Below are positions 24,861 to 37,785 of a DNA stretch of 64,000 nt, piece by piece (within the stretch, counting starts at the first letter, position 1; every line of letters begins with the position of its first letter). Both the position numbers and the translations under genes were made by a program. This stretch comes from Actinomycetota bacterium (GTDB taxonomy: Bacteria > Actinomycetota > CADDZG01 > JAHWKV01 > JAOPZY01), in NCBI GenBank assembly GCA_035765775.1, contig DASTWV010000059.1, positions 62,001 through 126,000 of the forward strand, in the 5' to 3' direction. Under the pieces are notes generated by a model that worked only from the letters and a program-made list of their open reading frames with translations, had not been told where the DNA came from and searched no databases.

Positions 24861-26138
24861 TCAGGTCGCCGGGACCTGGTAGCGCAGGGTCGTGGCGTGC
24901 CACTCCCGGTTGCCGCCCAGCCACGCCCAGACGTCGGTCAGGAAGCGTGTCAGGGCGGGCGAGCCGACCGCACTCAGCGCGGCCGCCTCCCGCTCGTAGG
25001 TGTGCATGAGCTCGTTGTGCACCACCACGGCCCGCTCGATCGCCTCCGGGATCGAGCAGTGCTCCTCGGCGGCGATCACCTTCGGGAGGTCGAAGTCGGC
25101 GTCGGACTCCTTGGCCATCGAGTAGAGGTCGTTGAGGATGACGCTGGCGCTCCCCGCCAGGCAGAAGCACCGGCGCACCCGGCGGTCGGCGAACTCGTGG
25201 GCCGGGACCTCGTAGCCCGCCAGCGGATCCACCAGCACCATCGGGGGCAGGAAGCTGTTCTCGTGGCGGTGGGTCAGGTACTCCCACACCGGGGGCGTGC
25301 GCCCCGACCGGCGCCAGTCCGCCTCATGGCTGTAGGCCATGAACATGATCCCCAGCTCGTGGTGCAGGCGGGCGACCTGCGTCGGGGTGGCGAAGCGGCC
25401 CAGGTGCTCGAAGGCCGACTGGTAGGCCCGGGCCACGGGCTCGGCGTCCAGGGCCGCCTGGAGCTGCGGGGCGTACGCCGCCGGCAGGTCGACCGGGTCG
25501 ATCGCGGCGTAGGTGATCCCCAGCCGGGAGCTGATCGCCGCGGCGTCGGCCCCCAGGGACTCGTCGTCCAGGAAGTGGTCGTCGGTGGCCCACTCGGCCA
25601 GGACGCACTTGGCGGCGGCGAGGAGGCGGTCGGGGTCGGTACAGGCCGGGTGGGTCAGCATCATGAGGCGCCCGAAGTTGGCGGCCCGTACCTTGTCGAG
25701 CTGGTCCGGGTAGATGCCCACCTCCCCGGCCCAGGCGACCAGGGCCTCGTTGGTCAGCTCGCCGAGGGCGACGTCGTCCCGCACCGCCGGGGGGCAGTAC
25801 AGCTCGGTGCCGCCCTCGTCCCGTTGTGGCTCCCCGAGGGCGTCCGGCGGGGCGGGGGCCACCGGCGCCACCACCCGCGAGGCCGCCGTCCCGAGCCCCA
25901 CCGGCCCGCTCACGAGCAGGTCCGCCAGCGAGGGCGCGGAGGCGGAGGCGGCCGCCCCGGCGCCCCCCGCCGAGGCCTGCTCCCCGGGGGGTAAGAGCAG
26001 GTCCCGCGGTGCCGGGCGCCGGGCGCTGGCCAGGAGTGCGGCCGCCAGCCTCGCCAGATCAGCCGGATCAGCCGGATCAGCCGGATCCTGTGGGATCGGC
26101 GGGGCTGGCGGGACTGGGGCCGGGGCGATCAGGACCAT
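24861..26138 (-). CDS. 2-methylisoborneol synthase (terpene cyclase)
   Basis: 425 residues. It cyclises 2-methyl-GPP to 2-methylisoborneol. The metal motifs are DDHFLDDE (residues 186-193) and NDLYSMAKE (336-344). Residues 1-110 are Pro/Ala/Gly-rich and disordered, with DPA repeats (18-27) and the motif GPVGLGTAAS (78-87). In characterised Family 2B encapsulin systems, the disordered N-terminus of this enzyme is the shell-loading region. It follows the GPP methyltransferase gene after 10 bases, so the two form an operon. A Family 2B shell gene lies 6.7 kb away. Confidence 0.92.
   Translation of the reverse strand: MVLIAPAPVPPAPPIPQDPADPADPADLARLAAALLASARRPAPRDLLLPPGEQASAGGAGAAASASAPSLADLLVSGPVGLGTAASRVVAPVAPAPPDALGEPQRDEGGTELYCPPAVRDDVALGELTNEALVAWAGEVGIYPDQLDKVRAANFGRLMMLTHPACTDPDRLLAAAKCVLAEWATDDHFLDDESLGADAAAISSRLGITYAAIDPVDLPAAYAPQLQAALDAEPVARAYQSAFEHLGRFATPTQVARLHHELGIMFMAYSHEADWRRSGRTPPVWEYLTHRHENSFLPPMVLVDPLAGYEVPAHEFADRRVRRCFCLAGSASVILNDLYSMAKESDADFDLPKVIAAEEHCSIPEAIERAVVVHNELMHTYEREAAALSAVGSPALTRFLTDVWAWLGGNREWHATTLRYQVPAT
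26061..26087 (-). repeat. 9-bp tandem repeat in MIB synthase N-terminus
   Basis: Three exact copies of AGCCGGATC (26061-26087), preceded by a degenerate copy, encode the Asp-Pro-Ala repeats in the disordered N-terminal region of the 2-MIB synthase. Repeat number may vary between strains without disturbing the catalytic fold. Confidence 0.85.
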
Positions 26139-26148
26139 GGGGCTGCCC

Positions 26149-27006
26149 CTACGCCCGGTCGGCCACGATCATGAGGTAGTGGAAGCTCCCTTCCCGGTAG
26201 GCGGCCAGGAAGGGTCCCTCGATGCCCGTCGCCACCGAGGACCGCTCCCGCAACTCCCAGTAGGGGATGGTCTCGGCGGTGAGGTCGGTGACGTCGATGG
26301 GCACCAGGTTGGCCGCCGCCAGCGCCCGGAAGTACGTGCTCCGGGGGTGGACGTTGCACAGGTAGTGCTCGTCGATCTGGCGCACCGCCGCCGACTTGGG
26401 TCCCAGGACGTCGTTGTAGCAACCGGTGATGCACACGTACCGGCCACCCGGGCGCAGCAGGCGGGCGAATTCCCGGTAGAGGTCGAAGAGGTCGACGTAC
26501 ATCGTGGTCTCGTTGGTCCACACCGCCCGGAAGTCACCGGCGGGGAACCCGGTGTCGAGCATGTTGCGCAGGTGGAAGGCGACGCGGTCCCCCAAGCCCC
26601 GGCGGGCGGCCTGCTGGTTGGCGAAGTCCACCTGGTAGCCCGAGATGCTGACCCCGTCCACCCGGCAGGCGAATCGGGCGCCGGCCATCATGCTGGTGCC
26701 GCCCCGCCCGGAGCCGGCGTCGAGGAGGCGGTCGCCCGGGACCACCCGCCCCAGCCGGTCGAGGAGCGTCTCCGCCTGGGCGGTCTCCAGGCGGTGCAGC
26801 TCCCGGACCAGGCGTTCCTCCCGCACCTCCCCGGGGGCGTCGAGCACCCCGAAGTCGGGTGCCCCGATGCCGTAATGGTGGTGGTAGAGGTCGTCCACCC
26901 GGCCCAGCTCGAGGTTCACAGGGTCGTTGGTATGGGTGTCCCAGTAGTTGGCGACACTGCGCTGGTAGTCGGTCAGGGCGATGGACGGGGTGCCGGGACT
27001 TGCCAT
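26149..27006 (-). CDS. Geranyl diphosphate 2-C-methyltransferase
   Basis: 285 residues from ATG 27006, which has GGGAGGA at 6-base spacing (the ATG at 27021 lies inside that site). It methylates GPP with SAM to give 2-methyl-GPP for the adjacent cyclase. Family marks are the YHHHYGIG near residue 46, SAM motif LLDAGSGRGGTSMMA, ISGYQVDFANQQA, TNETTMYVD and ITGCYNDV. The promoter region upstream holds an inverted repeat at 27048-27065. Confidence 0.94.
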   Translation of the reverse strand: MASPGTPSIALTDYQRSVANYWDTHTNDPVNLELGRVDDLYHHHYGIGAPDFGVLDAPGEVREERLVRELHRLETAQAETLLDRLGRVVPGDRLLDAGSGRGGTSMMAGARFACRVDGVSISGYQVDFANQQAARRGLGDRVAFHLRNMLDTGFPAGDFRAVWTNETTMYVDLFDLYREFARLLRPGGRYVCITGCYNDVLGPKSAAVRQIDEHYLCNVHPRSTYFRALAAANLVPIDVTDLTAETIPYWELRERSSVATGIEGPFLAAYREGSFHYLMIVADRA

Positions 27007-27038
27007 GGCGGGTCCTCCCATTCCGTGACGGTCGACGG

Positions 27039-27068
27039 TTGCTCAGCATACCGTCTGAAAGGTACTCT
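27039..27068 (+). promoter_or_regulatory. Promoter with GBL-receptor-like operator (ARE-like)
   Basis: Operator ATACCGTCTGAAAGGTAC (27048-27065) matches the 7-4-7 repeat ATACCKT-N4-AAGGTAY found at three other promoters in this window. Read rightward, a -35 TTGCTC (27039-27044) and -10 TACTCT (27063-27068) with 18-base spacing enclose it, aimed at the membrane protein gene at 27101. Read leftward, TATGCT (27046-27051 reversed) could serve the GPP methyltransferase. A bound TetR-type GBL receptor would block both. Confidence 0.65.
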
Positions 27069-27100
27069 ATGCCCGGCCGAATTCGGGGGCGGCCGGTCGC

Positions 27101-29161
27101 ATGGGACGAGGCGTACTCGGGTGGGTGCCCGTCGTGGTGACCCTCGCCGCCGCGCTCCCCGTGGGGGCCGCACCGCCCGAGGTGTCCGGGAGTGCCTACG
27201 GCGTGAGCGTCACGTCCAGCCTGCTGGGGTCGTTGCTGGGCCCGACGCCCGCCGGCGTGGCGGGGAGCGCCACTGCGCCCAACGCCGGGTTCCACCACTC
27301 CGCCGAGGTCGGCCCGATCAGCCTGGCCAACGTGCTCGCCATCGGCGCGCTGTCCGCCACGACGGCCGGCACCATCGACCCCCGGACCGGGGAACGGGCG
27401 GCGACGAGCACGGTGACCGTGGCTGACATCTCCGTCCTCAACGGGCTCGTCACCGGGGCGGCGGTCACCGCCACCTGCACCTCGGGCGGGGCCTCCGGGA
27501 GACCGGGCGGGTCGTCGAGCCTCGTCCAGCTCACGCTGGGCGGTACGGCGCAGGTCGGGACGCCGCCACCGAACACGGTCATCGGCGTGGCTGGGGTCCT
27601 CAGCGCGGTGCTCAACGAGCAGACCCCGATCGCCACCCCCCACGGCCCCGGCATCCAGGTGCGCGCGGTGGACCTCGAGGTGCTGCCCAGCGCCCCGGGC
27701 GGCGCCCTGCTCTCCGTCGTCATCGGGCAGGCCGATTGCGGTGCCGGGGGCGCCCTTACCCCGTCGCCGAGCCCCGGCTTCCGTCTTCCCCCGCTGGCAC
27801 TCGCCGCACCGTCGCCGTCCGCGTCGCCATCGCCGTCACCATCGCCCAGCCCGTTGCCCTCCCCGACCGCGACGGCCGCCCCGCCCCCGCCCCGGGCGCC
27901 GCCCGCCGCGGTTCCGACGCTGGTCCTCTCGCCCCTGAACGGTCCGTCGGGGAGCACGTTCAGCGTGCTGGCCACCCGGTACTCCGGCTGCCCCCGCGTC
28001 TACATCCTGCTCGGCCAAGCCCAGCTCGGCTACGGGTCGCCCAGCGCGTCGGGGCGCCTGAGCATCGCCGGCCTCACCATCCCGGGGGCACTCGCGCCCG
28101 GGCGCTACACGGTGTACGCCCGGTGCTCCAGCGCGTCGGTCCGGGAGCGCCTGGCCAGCTTCACCGTGGCCAGCGCCTCCCTGCACCGCAGCGCGTTCGA
28201 CACGTCGGTGCCGACGCCGCAACAGGTATCGCTCGCCCCCAAGACCGTGGGGCAGAGCGCGGCGGTGGGGGGCGGTTTCCTACTGGTCGGCGCCTTCCCG
28301 GGCGAGCTGTTCAACGGCGCGCTCGCCGAGAACTACGACGAGGTCCGGGGCTGGTTCGGGCTGAGCCCGGTCAAGGAGCGGGAACCCAACCGGTGGCGGG
28401 AGCTGGCGATCTTCATCGGCTTCATCCTCGTCGGTGGGGTGTTGGACTCGGCCCTCAGCGCCGACTTCGGCTGGAACCTCTCCACCCTCTCCCTGGCGAC
28501 CGGCTTCGCCGCCGCCCTGGTGGTCCTGATGCTGGTGTACAGCCTGCCGCTGCTCATCCACATCCGAAGCCGCCATGGTGAATGGGGCGTGTTGAAGGTG
28601 CTGCCCGGCACCGCCATCGTGGCCGCCGCCTGCGTGATCCTTTCCCGGGCAGTGCACTTCGAGCCCGGGTACCTGCTCGGCCTGGTCGCCGGGCTCGAGT
28701 TCGGCCGGGAACTGGCCGCTGATACCACCGGCCGCCTGACGCTGCTCGCCGCCGGGCTGACGCTCGGCTTGGGCGTGGTTGCCTGGTTCGCCCACACGCC
28801 GGTCAGCCACGCCGCCAGCCTCCCCCACGCCAGCTTCGGAGTGATCACGCTCTCCAATGGGCTGTCGGCCTTCTTCATCGCCGCCCTGGAGTCCACCGTG
28901 TTCACGTTGCTGCCGTTGCGCTTCCTGGAAGGCAAGAAGCTGACCGACTGGCGGCGCCTGGCGTGGGCGGCGATTTTCGGGGTCGCCACCGTGGCCTTCA
29001 TCAACATCCTGCTGCAGCCGACCTCCGGCTACCGGAACCCCGACGCCGGTGCCGCCAAGTGGACCGCTGTCGCCCTGTTCGTGGGCTTCGGTCTGTTCTC
29101 AGTGGCGTTCTGGGCCTACTTCCGGTTCCGGGCACCCCGGGGGGAGGCCGTCCGTGCCTGA
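27101..29161 (+). CDS. Multipass membrane protein with choice-of-anchor-like exported domain
   Basis: 686 residues. Signal peptide (about 1-23), then a beta-type exported domain to about 215 (VSGSAYGVSVTSSLLG ... VIGQADCGAG), which resembles the choice-of-anchor P type of actinobacteria. A Ser/Pro linker (about 215-265) follows, then a second small beta domain (FSVLATRYSGCPRVYILLGQ), then seven or so membrane segments from residue about 430 to the end. A conserved-looking loop has ALAENYDEVRGWFGL. Function unknown. It shares a promoter region with the 2-MIB genes and overlaps the next gene, so it may be co-regulated. Confidence 0.65.
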   Translation: MGRGVLGWVPVVVTLAAALPVGAAPPEVSGSAYGVSVTSSLLGSLLGPTPAGVAGSATAPNAGFHHSAEVGPISLANVLAIGALSATTAGTIDPRTGERAATSTVTVADISVLNGLVTGAAVTATCTSGGASGRPGGSSSLVQLTLGGTAQVGTPPPNTVIGVAGVLSAVLNEQTPIATPHGPGIQVRAVDLEVLPSAPGGALLSVVIGQADCGAGGALTPSPSPGFRLPPLALAAPSPSASPSPSPSPSPLPSPTATAAPPPPRAPPAAVPTLVLSPLNGPSGSTFSVLATRYSGCPRVYILLGQAQLGYGSPSASGRLSIAGLTIPGALAPGRYTVYARCSSASVRERLASFTVASASLHRSAFDTSVPTPQQVSLAPKTVGQSAAVGGGFLLVGAFPGELFNGALAENYDEVRGWFGLSPVKEREPNRWRELAIFIGFILVGGVLDSALSADFGWNLSTLSLATGFAAALVVLMLVYSLPLLIHIRSRHGEWGVLKVLPGTAIVAAACVILSRAVHFEPGYLLGLVAGLEFGRELAADTTGRLTLLAAGLTLGLGVVAWFAHTPVSHAASLPHASFGVITLSNGLSAFFIAALESTVFTLLPLRFLEGKKLTDWRRLAWAAIFGVATVAFINILLQPTSGYRNPDAGAAKWTAVALFVGFGLFSVAFWAYFRFRAPRGEAVRA

Positions 29162-29672
29162 GCGCTCCGGCGCTGACCGGGCGAAGCGCCTGGTGCCGGG
29201 GACCCTCGGCATCTTCACCAGGCTGGAGACCGCCCTGCACGCCGGCGTCGCCGCGGTCCTCGTGGTCCTGGCCTTCGCCGCGCTGGTCAATACCGCCGCC
29301 CACCTCACCTTCCGGGGGTCAGGATTCCTGCCGGCCCTGCTGGGCACGGTGAACGGGGTGCTGCTGGTGATCATCGTCCTGGAGATCCTGCGCACCGTCC
29401 TGGCGCACTTCGAGGAGGGCGGCTTCCCGCTGCGCGAGTTCCTGGTCATCGGCGTGATCTCGGCGACCCGCCACATCCTGAGCATTGCGGTGGAGCTGAC
29501 CGTGTCCCACGACAGCCCGGCGGCGGTGCGCCTCTCCCTGCTGGGCCTGCTGTCCTCGGCCGCCGTCGTGGTGGGCCTGGTGGCGGCCCTGTTCCTGCTC
29601 TCCCGCAGCCCCCGCTTCGGCGAGGCGCCGGCCGAAAAGGCGGGCCAAGCCGCCGGCGAGGGCGCGCCCTAG
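29154..29672 (+). CDS. PsiE-like membrane protein
   Basis: 172 residues from GTG 29154 with GGGGGAGG upstream, overlapping the previous stop by 8 bases. Four hydrophobic segments: VAAVLVVLAFAALVNTA, GVLLVIIVLEILRTVLAHF, REFLVIGVISATRHILSI and SAAVVVGLVAALFLL. The RHIL motif and layout fit the phosphate-starvation-inducible PsiE family. Co-transcribed with the large membrane protein. Role unknown. Confidence 0.7.
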   Translation: MPERSGADRAKRLVPGTLGIFTRLETALHAGVAAVLVVLAFAALVNTAAHLTFRGSGFLPALLGTVNGVLLVIIVLEILRTVLAHFEEGGFPLREFLVIGVISATRHILSIAVELTVSHDSPAAVRLSLLGLLSSAAVVVGLVAALFLLSRSPRFGEAPAEKAGQAAGEGAP

Positions 29673-29727
29673 GGAAGCGGGCGGGCGGGATTTTCGGCGT
29701 GCGGTTCAGACACGGCTCGTGCTTGAT

Positions 29728-29747
29728 TAGGGCAGGCACCTGCCCTA
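29728..29747. other. 20-bp inverted repeat in gene-free stretch
   Basis: TAGGGCAG GCAC CTGCCCTA, a perfect 8-bp-arm hairpin, lies in the 302-base gap 29673-29974 between the PsiE-like gene and the convergent dxs gene. No T-tract follows. It could act as a bidirectional termination structure. From 29749 to 29990 the plus strand has an open frame with GC-rich third positions but no start codon, possibly a decayed gene. Confidence 0.5.
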
Positions 29748-29974
29748 GTTCATCGCCTGGGCGATCCAGGACTCGATCGACGAGCTCTTCGCCCAGCCCA
29801 GACCGGAGTGCCCCCGCCATCGCCACCCGCTCGAGGCCCGGTCCAGCCCGACCGGGTCAGTTGGGCCTGCCCTACGCAGGGGGCCGGCGAGAAGCCATGG
29901 TGGTGCTTTATCGGGAGTTATCACCAGCGGAAAGATGAGGTCCAGTGAGCTTCTATCGGCCCTTGGCTAAGACG

Positions 29975-31786
29975 TTACCGCGCAAGCCGATCCAGCACTG
30001 CGGCGGCAATCCCGCCGGCATCCAGGCCATACCCATGCAGCAGCTCCGCCCGGCTGGCGTGCGGCAGGAAGGAGGGGGGCAGGGCGAGCGTGACCACCCG
30101 TGCGCTGCTCCCGGTATCCGCCAGGGCCTGCCCCAGGCGCCCACCGAGGGCCCCGACGCAGGTCGTGTCCTCCACCGCCACCACCAGCGGGTAGGTGCCC
30201 GCCAGCCCGACCAGATCGGGCTCCACCGGGGCGATCCAGCGGGGATCGACCACGTCGCAGGCCACGCCCGCCCCTGCAAGGATCCCGGCCGCGCCCACGG
30301 ACACCCCCGCCATCGGCCCGACGCCCACCAGCAGGACGCCGGCCCCGGGAGCGCGCACCAACAGGTCGCCCCTCCCTACCCGGGCCAGTGCGGCGGTCGA
30401 GGGACCCGCCCGGGCCTTCGGGTAGCGAAGGAGCGTCGGGTGGTCGCCGTCCGCCACGGCTTCCCGGAGCAGACCCCGTAGGGCCCCCGGGTCCCGGGGG
30501 GCGGCGACGCGCAGGCCGGGCACCACCGGCAGCACCGAGGCGTCCCACATGCCGTGGTGGCTGGGGCCGTCGGGGCCGGTGACGCCCGCCCGGTCGCAGA
30601 CGATGGTCACCGGGAGCCGGTGCAAGGCGACGTCCATGAGGAGCTGGTCGAAGGCCCGGCCGAGGAACGGGGCGTAGATCGCCACCACCGGGTGCAGGCC
30701 GCCGAGCGCCAACCCGGCCGCCGAGGTGACCGCGTGGGCCTCGGCGATGCCCACGTCGAACACCCGGTCCGGGAACCGGGCGGCAAAGCGCCCGAGGCCG
30801 GCGGGCCCGGCCATGGCGGCGGTCACCGCCACCACGTCGGGCCGCTCCAGGCCGATCGCCGCCAGCTCGGCGCCGAAGACGTCGGTCCAGGTCAGCCCGG
30901 GATCGGTGAGAGGCCCGGACGCCGGGTCGAAGGCGCCGACGGTGTGCAGGTGGTCGGCCTCGTCCTCCTCGGCGGGCGGGTAGCCCCGGCCCTTCTGCGT
31001 GATGCAATGCACCACCACGGGACGGTCCAGCGCCGCCGCCCGGCGGAAGCCCGCCTCGAGGGTGCTGACGTCGTGGCCGTCGAAGGGCCCGACGTAGGCG
31101 AACCCGAGGGCCTCGAACAGGCTCCGGGGCGGCAGTGCCGGACCGTCGCAGGCACCCGCCATCGCCCGCAGCTTGGCGAGGTGGCGGGGCAGGGCCCCGG
31201 CGGTCGGGGCGTACGAGCGGCCGTTGTCGTTCAGGACCACCATGACCGGGCGGTGCGGGGCGGCGCCCAGATTGTTCAGCGCCTCCCAGGCCAGCCCGCC
31301 GGTCAGCGCCCCGTCGCCCACCACCACGACCACCCGCCGGTCCCGCTCCCCCCGGAGGGCGAAAGCCTTCGCCAGCCCGTCCGCGTACGAGAGCCCGGTC
31401 GAGGCGTGCGAGTTCTCGATGACGTCGTGCGCCGACTCGGCCCGCAGCGGGTAGCCCGACAGGCCGCCCGCCTGGCGCAGCGAGCCGAACGACGGCGCCC
31501 GGCCGGTGAGGATCTTGTGGACGTAGGCCTGGTGCCCGGTGTCGAACAGCAGCACGTCCCGGGGCGACTCGAAGACCCGGTGCAGTGCGATGGTCAGCTC
31601 GACCACACCCAGGTTCGACCCGAGGTGGCCCCCGGTTGCCGCCACACCGGCCACGAGGAACCGGCGGATCTCGGCCGCCAGCTTGGGCAGTGCCCCGGGC
31701 GGCAGGCCGCGCACCCAGGCGGGATCGATCGCCAGGTCGGCCGCCGGCAGCGTCCCGGACGGCGCGGCCAACACTGGGGGGACCAC
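29975..31786 (-). CDS. dxs: 1-deoxy-D-xylulose-5-phosphate synthase
   Basis: 603 residues from GTG 31786 (GAGG 9 bases upstream), 12 bases after the prenyl synthase stop. First MEP-pathway enzyme; condenses pyruvate with glyceraldehyde-3-phosphate using thiamine diphosphate. Marks are GHLGSNLGVVELTIALHRVF, LFDTGHQAYVHKILTGR, the TPP motif GDGALTGGLAWEALNN, and the transketolase core with DVGIAEAHAVTSAAGLA, CDRAGVTGPDGPSHHGMWD and RYPKA. It is the last gene of a terpene operon and may be a second, pathway-dedicated copy. Confidence 0.95.
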   Translation of the reverse strand: MVPPVLAAPSGTLPAADLAIDPAWVRGLPPGALPKLAAEIRRFLVAGVAATGGHLGSNLGVVELTIALHRVFESPRDVLLFDTGHQAYVHKILTGRAPSFGSLRQAGGLSGYPLRAESAHDVIENSHASTGLSYADGLAKAFALRGERDRRVVVVVGDGALTGGLAWEALNNLGAAPHRPVMVVLNDNGRSYAPTAGALPRHLAKLRAMAGACDGPALPPRSLFEALGFAYVGPFDGHDVSTLEAGFRRAAALDRPVVVHCITQKGRGYPPAEEDEADHLHTVGAFDPASGPLTDPGLTWTDVFGAELAAIGLERPDVVAVTAAMAGPAGLGRFAARFPDRVFDVGIAEAHAVTSAAGLALGGLHPVVAIYAPFLGRAFDQLLMDVALHRLPVTIVCDRAGVTGPDGPSHHGMWDASVLPVVPGLRVAAPRDPGALRGLLREAVADGDHPTLLRYPKARAGPSTAALARVGRGDLLVRAPGAGVLLVGVGPMAGVSVGAAGILAGAGVACDVVDPRWIAPVEPDLVGLAGTYPLVVAVEDTTCVGALGGRLGQALADTGSSARVVTLALPPSFLPHASRAELLHGYGLDAGGIAAAVLDRLAR

Positions 31787-31797
31787 GAGCAGGTGCC

Positions 31798-32871
31798 TCA
31801 GCGGTCGCGCCGCGTCATGAGGCGGGCCAGCTCCCCCAACTCCGCCGCCGGCCGCTCGGCCAGGGCCACGGAGTCCAGGAGCACCAGCACCTCGACCAGC
31901 AGCTCGTCCACCTGCGCCACACTCCACTCGCGGCCCCCGGCCAGCTCCACCAGCTGGGCGGACCGGGCGAGCTCGTCGCCCGCCAGCGATTCCCGCCCGG
32001 CGAACAGGGCGGCGAGTTCGGCCCCCGCATCGGTACCCGAGCGCAGTGCCCAGACCACCGGCAGGGACTTCTTGCGCCTGCTCAGGTCCGAGTACACCGG
32101 CTTGCCGGTGACAGCCGGGTCGCCCCAGATCCCGAGCAGGTCATCGACGAACTGGAAGGCGAGCCCGAGCCGCTCCCCCACCCCCCGCAGGTAGCTGACG
32201 AGCTGCGGGCTCCCGCCGCCGAAGAGCGCCCCCAGCCCGCACGCCGCCCCGAAGAGGGCACCAGTCTTGCGCTCGGCCATCCCCCGGCACTCGGCCACGT
32301 CCACGTCGGTGCGGGCCTCGAAGCTCATGTCCCGGGTCTGGCCGTCGATCAGCGCCTGCACGGCGGCACCCAGCATGCCGGCGCCCTCGGGCGCCGCCGG
32401 GTGGCCGCAGGCAGCGAGCACCTCGAAGGCCAGGGAGAGCAGGGCGTCCCCAGCGAGGAGGGCGGGGGCCGGGCCGAAGACGGCCCAGACTGTGGGGCGG
32501 TGGCGCCGGGTCGCGTCGCCATCGATGAGGTCGTCGTGCACGAGCGAGAAGTTGTGCACCAGCTCCAGGGCCACCGCCGCCGGGACGGCTCCGCCCGGGT
32601 GGCCCCCCGCCGCCTCGGCGGCCAGCAGGGCGAGGGCGGGCCGGATGACCTTGCCACCACCGGCACGGCCGTCGGGACCCCCGGCGGCGGTGATACCCAG
32701 CTCGTCCCACCAGCCGAAGTGGTAACCCACGACGTGCCGGCTGCCCGCGGGCAGGCCCTGCACAACGGCACGCAGGGCAGGGTCGATCTGCGCCCGGGCG
32801 CCGGCCAGCACGTCGTGGCCTGTCCGGCGGAGCCCGACCCGGCCCCGCTCGGCCATCAGCGGCTCGGGCAT
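31798..32871 (-). CDS. Polyprenyl diphosphate synthase (GPP/FPP/GGPP class)
   Basis: 357 residues, all-helical trans-prenyltransferase. First Asp-rich motif is in LVHDDLIDGDATRRHRPT and the second in FQFVDDLLGIWGD, with GKPVYSDLSRRKKSLPV following. The N-terminal VGYHFGWWDELG is typical of actinobacterial type I prenyl synthases. It supplies the diphosphate for the terpene synthases in this operon. Residues before the first motif suggest short or medium product, but chain length cannot be settled by eye. Only 3 bases separate it from the encapsulin stop. Confidence 0.92.
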   Translation of the reverse strand: MPEPLMAERGRVGLRRTGHDVLAGARAQIDPALRAVVQGLPAGSRHVVGYHFGWWDELGITAAGGPDGRAGGGKVIRPALALLAAEAAGGHPGGAVPAAVALELVHNFSLVHDDLIDGDATRRHRPTVWAVFGPAPALLAGDALLSLAFEVLAACGHPAAPEGAGMLGAAVQALIDGQTRDMSFEARTDVDVAECRGMAERKTGALFGAACGLGALFGGGSPQLVSYLRGVGERLGLAFQFVDDLLGIWGDPAVTGKPVYSDLSRRKKSLPVVWALRSGTDAGAELAALFAGRESLAGDELARSAQLVELAGGREWSVAQVDELLVEVLVLLDSVALAERPAAELGELARLMTRRDR

Positions 32872-32874
32872 CGG

Positions 32875-34311
<1,437 letters not shown>

Positions 34312-34342
34312 GTCCGCATCACCTCTCTCTCGTGCTGTTGGC

Positions 34343-36616
<2,274 letters not shown>

Positions 36617-37603
36617 TCAGCCCCGCTCCGGCAGGGGGAAGCGGACGTCCTCGGTGGCCACACGGACCTCCTGCACCTCGGGGAAGCCCCGGTCCCCGAG
36701 CCAGGCCAGCAGTTCGTCCACCAGGATCTCGGGCGTCGATGCCCCGGAGGAGACCCCGACGGTGCGGGCGCCGCCCAGCCAGGCGTCGTCGGCGGCAGCG
36801 GCGTTCTCGACCAGCCGCGCCCGGGCCCCGGAGTGCTCCGCCACCTCGACTAGGCGGTTGGCGTTGGACGAGTTCGCCGAGCCCACGATGAGCACGACGT
36901 CGCTCCGCCCGGCGATCGCCTTGACCGCCTGCTGGCGGTTCTGGCTGGCGTAGCAGATGTCGTCGCGGTGCGGCCCGGCCAGGTCCGGGAAACGCCGGCG
37001 GAGCGCGGCCACCACCTCGGCGGTGTCGTCGACCGCCAGCGTGGTCTGCGTCAGGTAGGCCACCGGCTCGGTCTCCCGGACCCCTGCGGCGTCGAGGTCC
37101 TCGGGGCGTTCGATCACCAGGGTCTGCGCCGGCGCCTCCCCGGATGTGCCCTGGACCTCCTCGTGGCTGGCGTGGCCGATGAGGAAGATGCGCCGCCCGG
37201 CAATGGCGAAGCGCCGGGCCTCGACGTGCACCTTCGCCACCAGGGGGCAGGTGGCGTCGATGACATCGAGCCGCCGGGCGGCGGCGTTGGCCCGGACGGC
37301 GGGCGACACCCCGTGGGCGGACAGGACGCACACCGCCCCCTCGGGGACCTCGTCCTCGCTGTCGACGAAGATCGCCCCCCGGCGCTCGAGGCCGCGTACG
37401 ACGTGGAGGTTGTGGACGATCTGCTTGCGGACGTAGACCGGCGGGCCGTGGCGCTCCAGCGCCCGCTCGACGATCTCGACCGCCCGGTCGACCCCGGCGC
37501 ACCAGCCCCGGGGGGACGCCAGGAGCACGATGCCGGTAGCCGGCTGGAGCTGTTGCACGGCCGCTCTCGATTCGCTGGGGGCGAACGATGTGCCCGGGTG
37601 CAC
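36617..37603 (-). CDS. ispH: 4-hydroxy-3-methylbut-2-enyl diphosphate reductase
   Basis: 328 residues. Last MEP enzyme; a [4Fe-4S] protein making IPP and DMAPP. Conserved Cys lie in [20 protein letters not shown] and [12 protein letters not shown]; the substrate His are in QIVHNLHV and IGHASHEEV; the catalytic Glu is in [13 protein letters not shown] context. Start is GTG 37603, only about 5 bases from the expected transcription start, so the message may be leaderless. GTG 37558 is an alternative. First gene of the terpene-encapsulin operon. Confidence 0.94.
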   Translation of the reverse strand: MHPGTSFAPSESRAAVQQLQPATGIVLLASPRGWCAGVDRAVEIVERALERHGPPVYVRKQIVHNLHVVRGLERRGAIFVDSEDEVPEGAVCVLSAHGVSPAVRANAAARRLDVIDATCPLVAKVHVEARRFAIAGRRIFLIGHASHEEVQGTSGEAPAQTLVIERPEDLDAAGVRETEPVAYLTQTTLAVDDTAEVVAALRRRFPDLAGPHRDDICYASQNRQQAVKAIAGRSDVVLIVGSANSSNANRLVEVAEHSGARARLVENAAAADDAWLGGARTVGVSSGASTPEILVDELLAWLGDRGFPEVQEVRVATEDVRFPLPERG

Positions 37604-37614
37604 CTCGGACGGGC

Positions 37615-37643
37615 AGAATACCTTCTACCCGGTATGAGATCAA
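37615..37643 (-). promoter_or_regulatory. ispH-geosmin-encapsulin promoter with GBL-type operator
   Basis: On the minus strand a near-ideal promoter is seen: -35 TTGATC (37643-37638), 17-base spacer, -10 TATTCT (37620-37615). The spacer and -10 contain the inverted repeat ATACCTTCTACCCGGTAT (37618-37635, plus-strand reading), an ARE-like operator with perfect ATACC/GGTAT outer arms. A repressor there would exclude RNA polymerase from the whole ispH-geosmin-encapsulin-prenyl synthase-dxs operon. Confidence 0.75.
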
Positions 37644-37785
37644 GGCCCGATCTTGCCCGGGCAGGTCATGGCCACCGGCGGGGAGGGCACCGCGGGGGCC
37701 CGGCGGAGGCGACATCGTAGGTAGAAAATTGTTTCATGCCTAAACATCGCATCTCTGTCACAGTGACCCATAAGTAGACTCAGCA

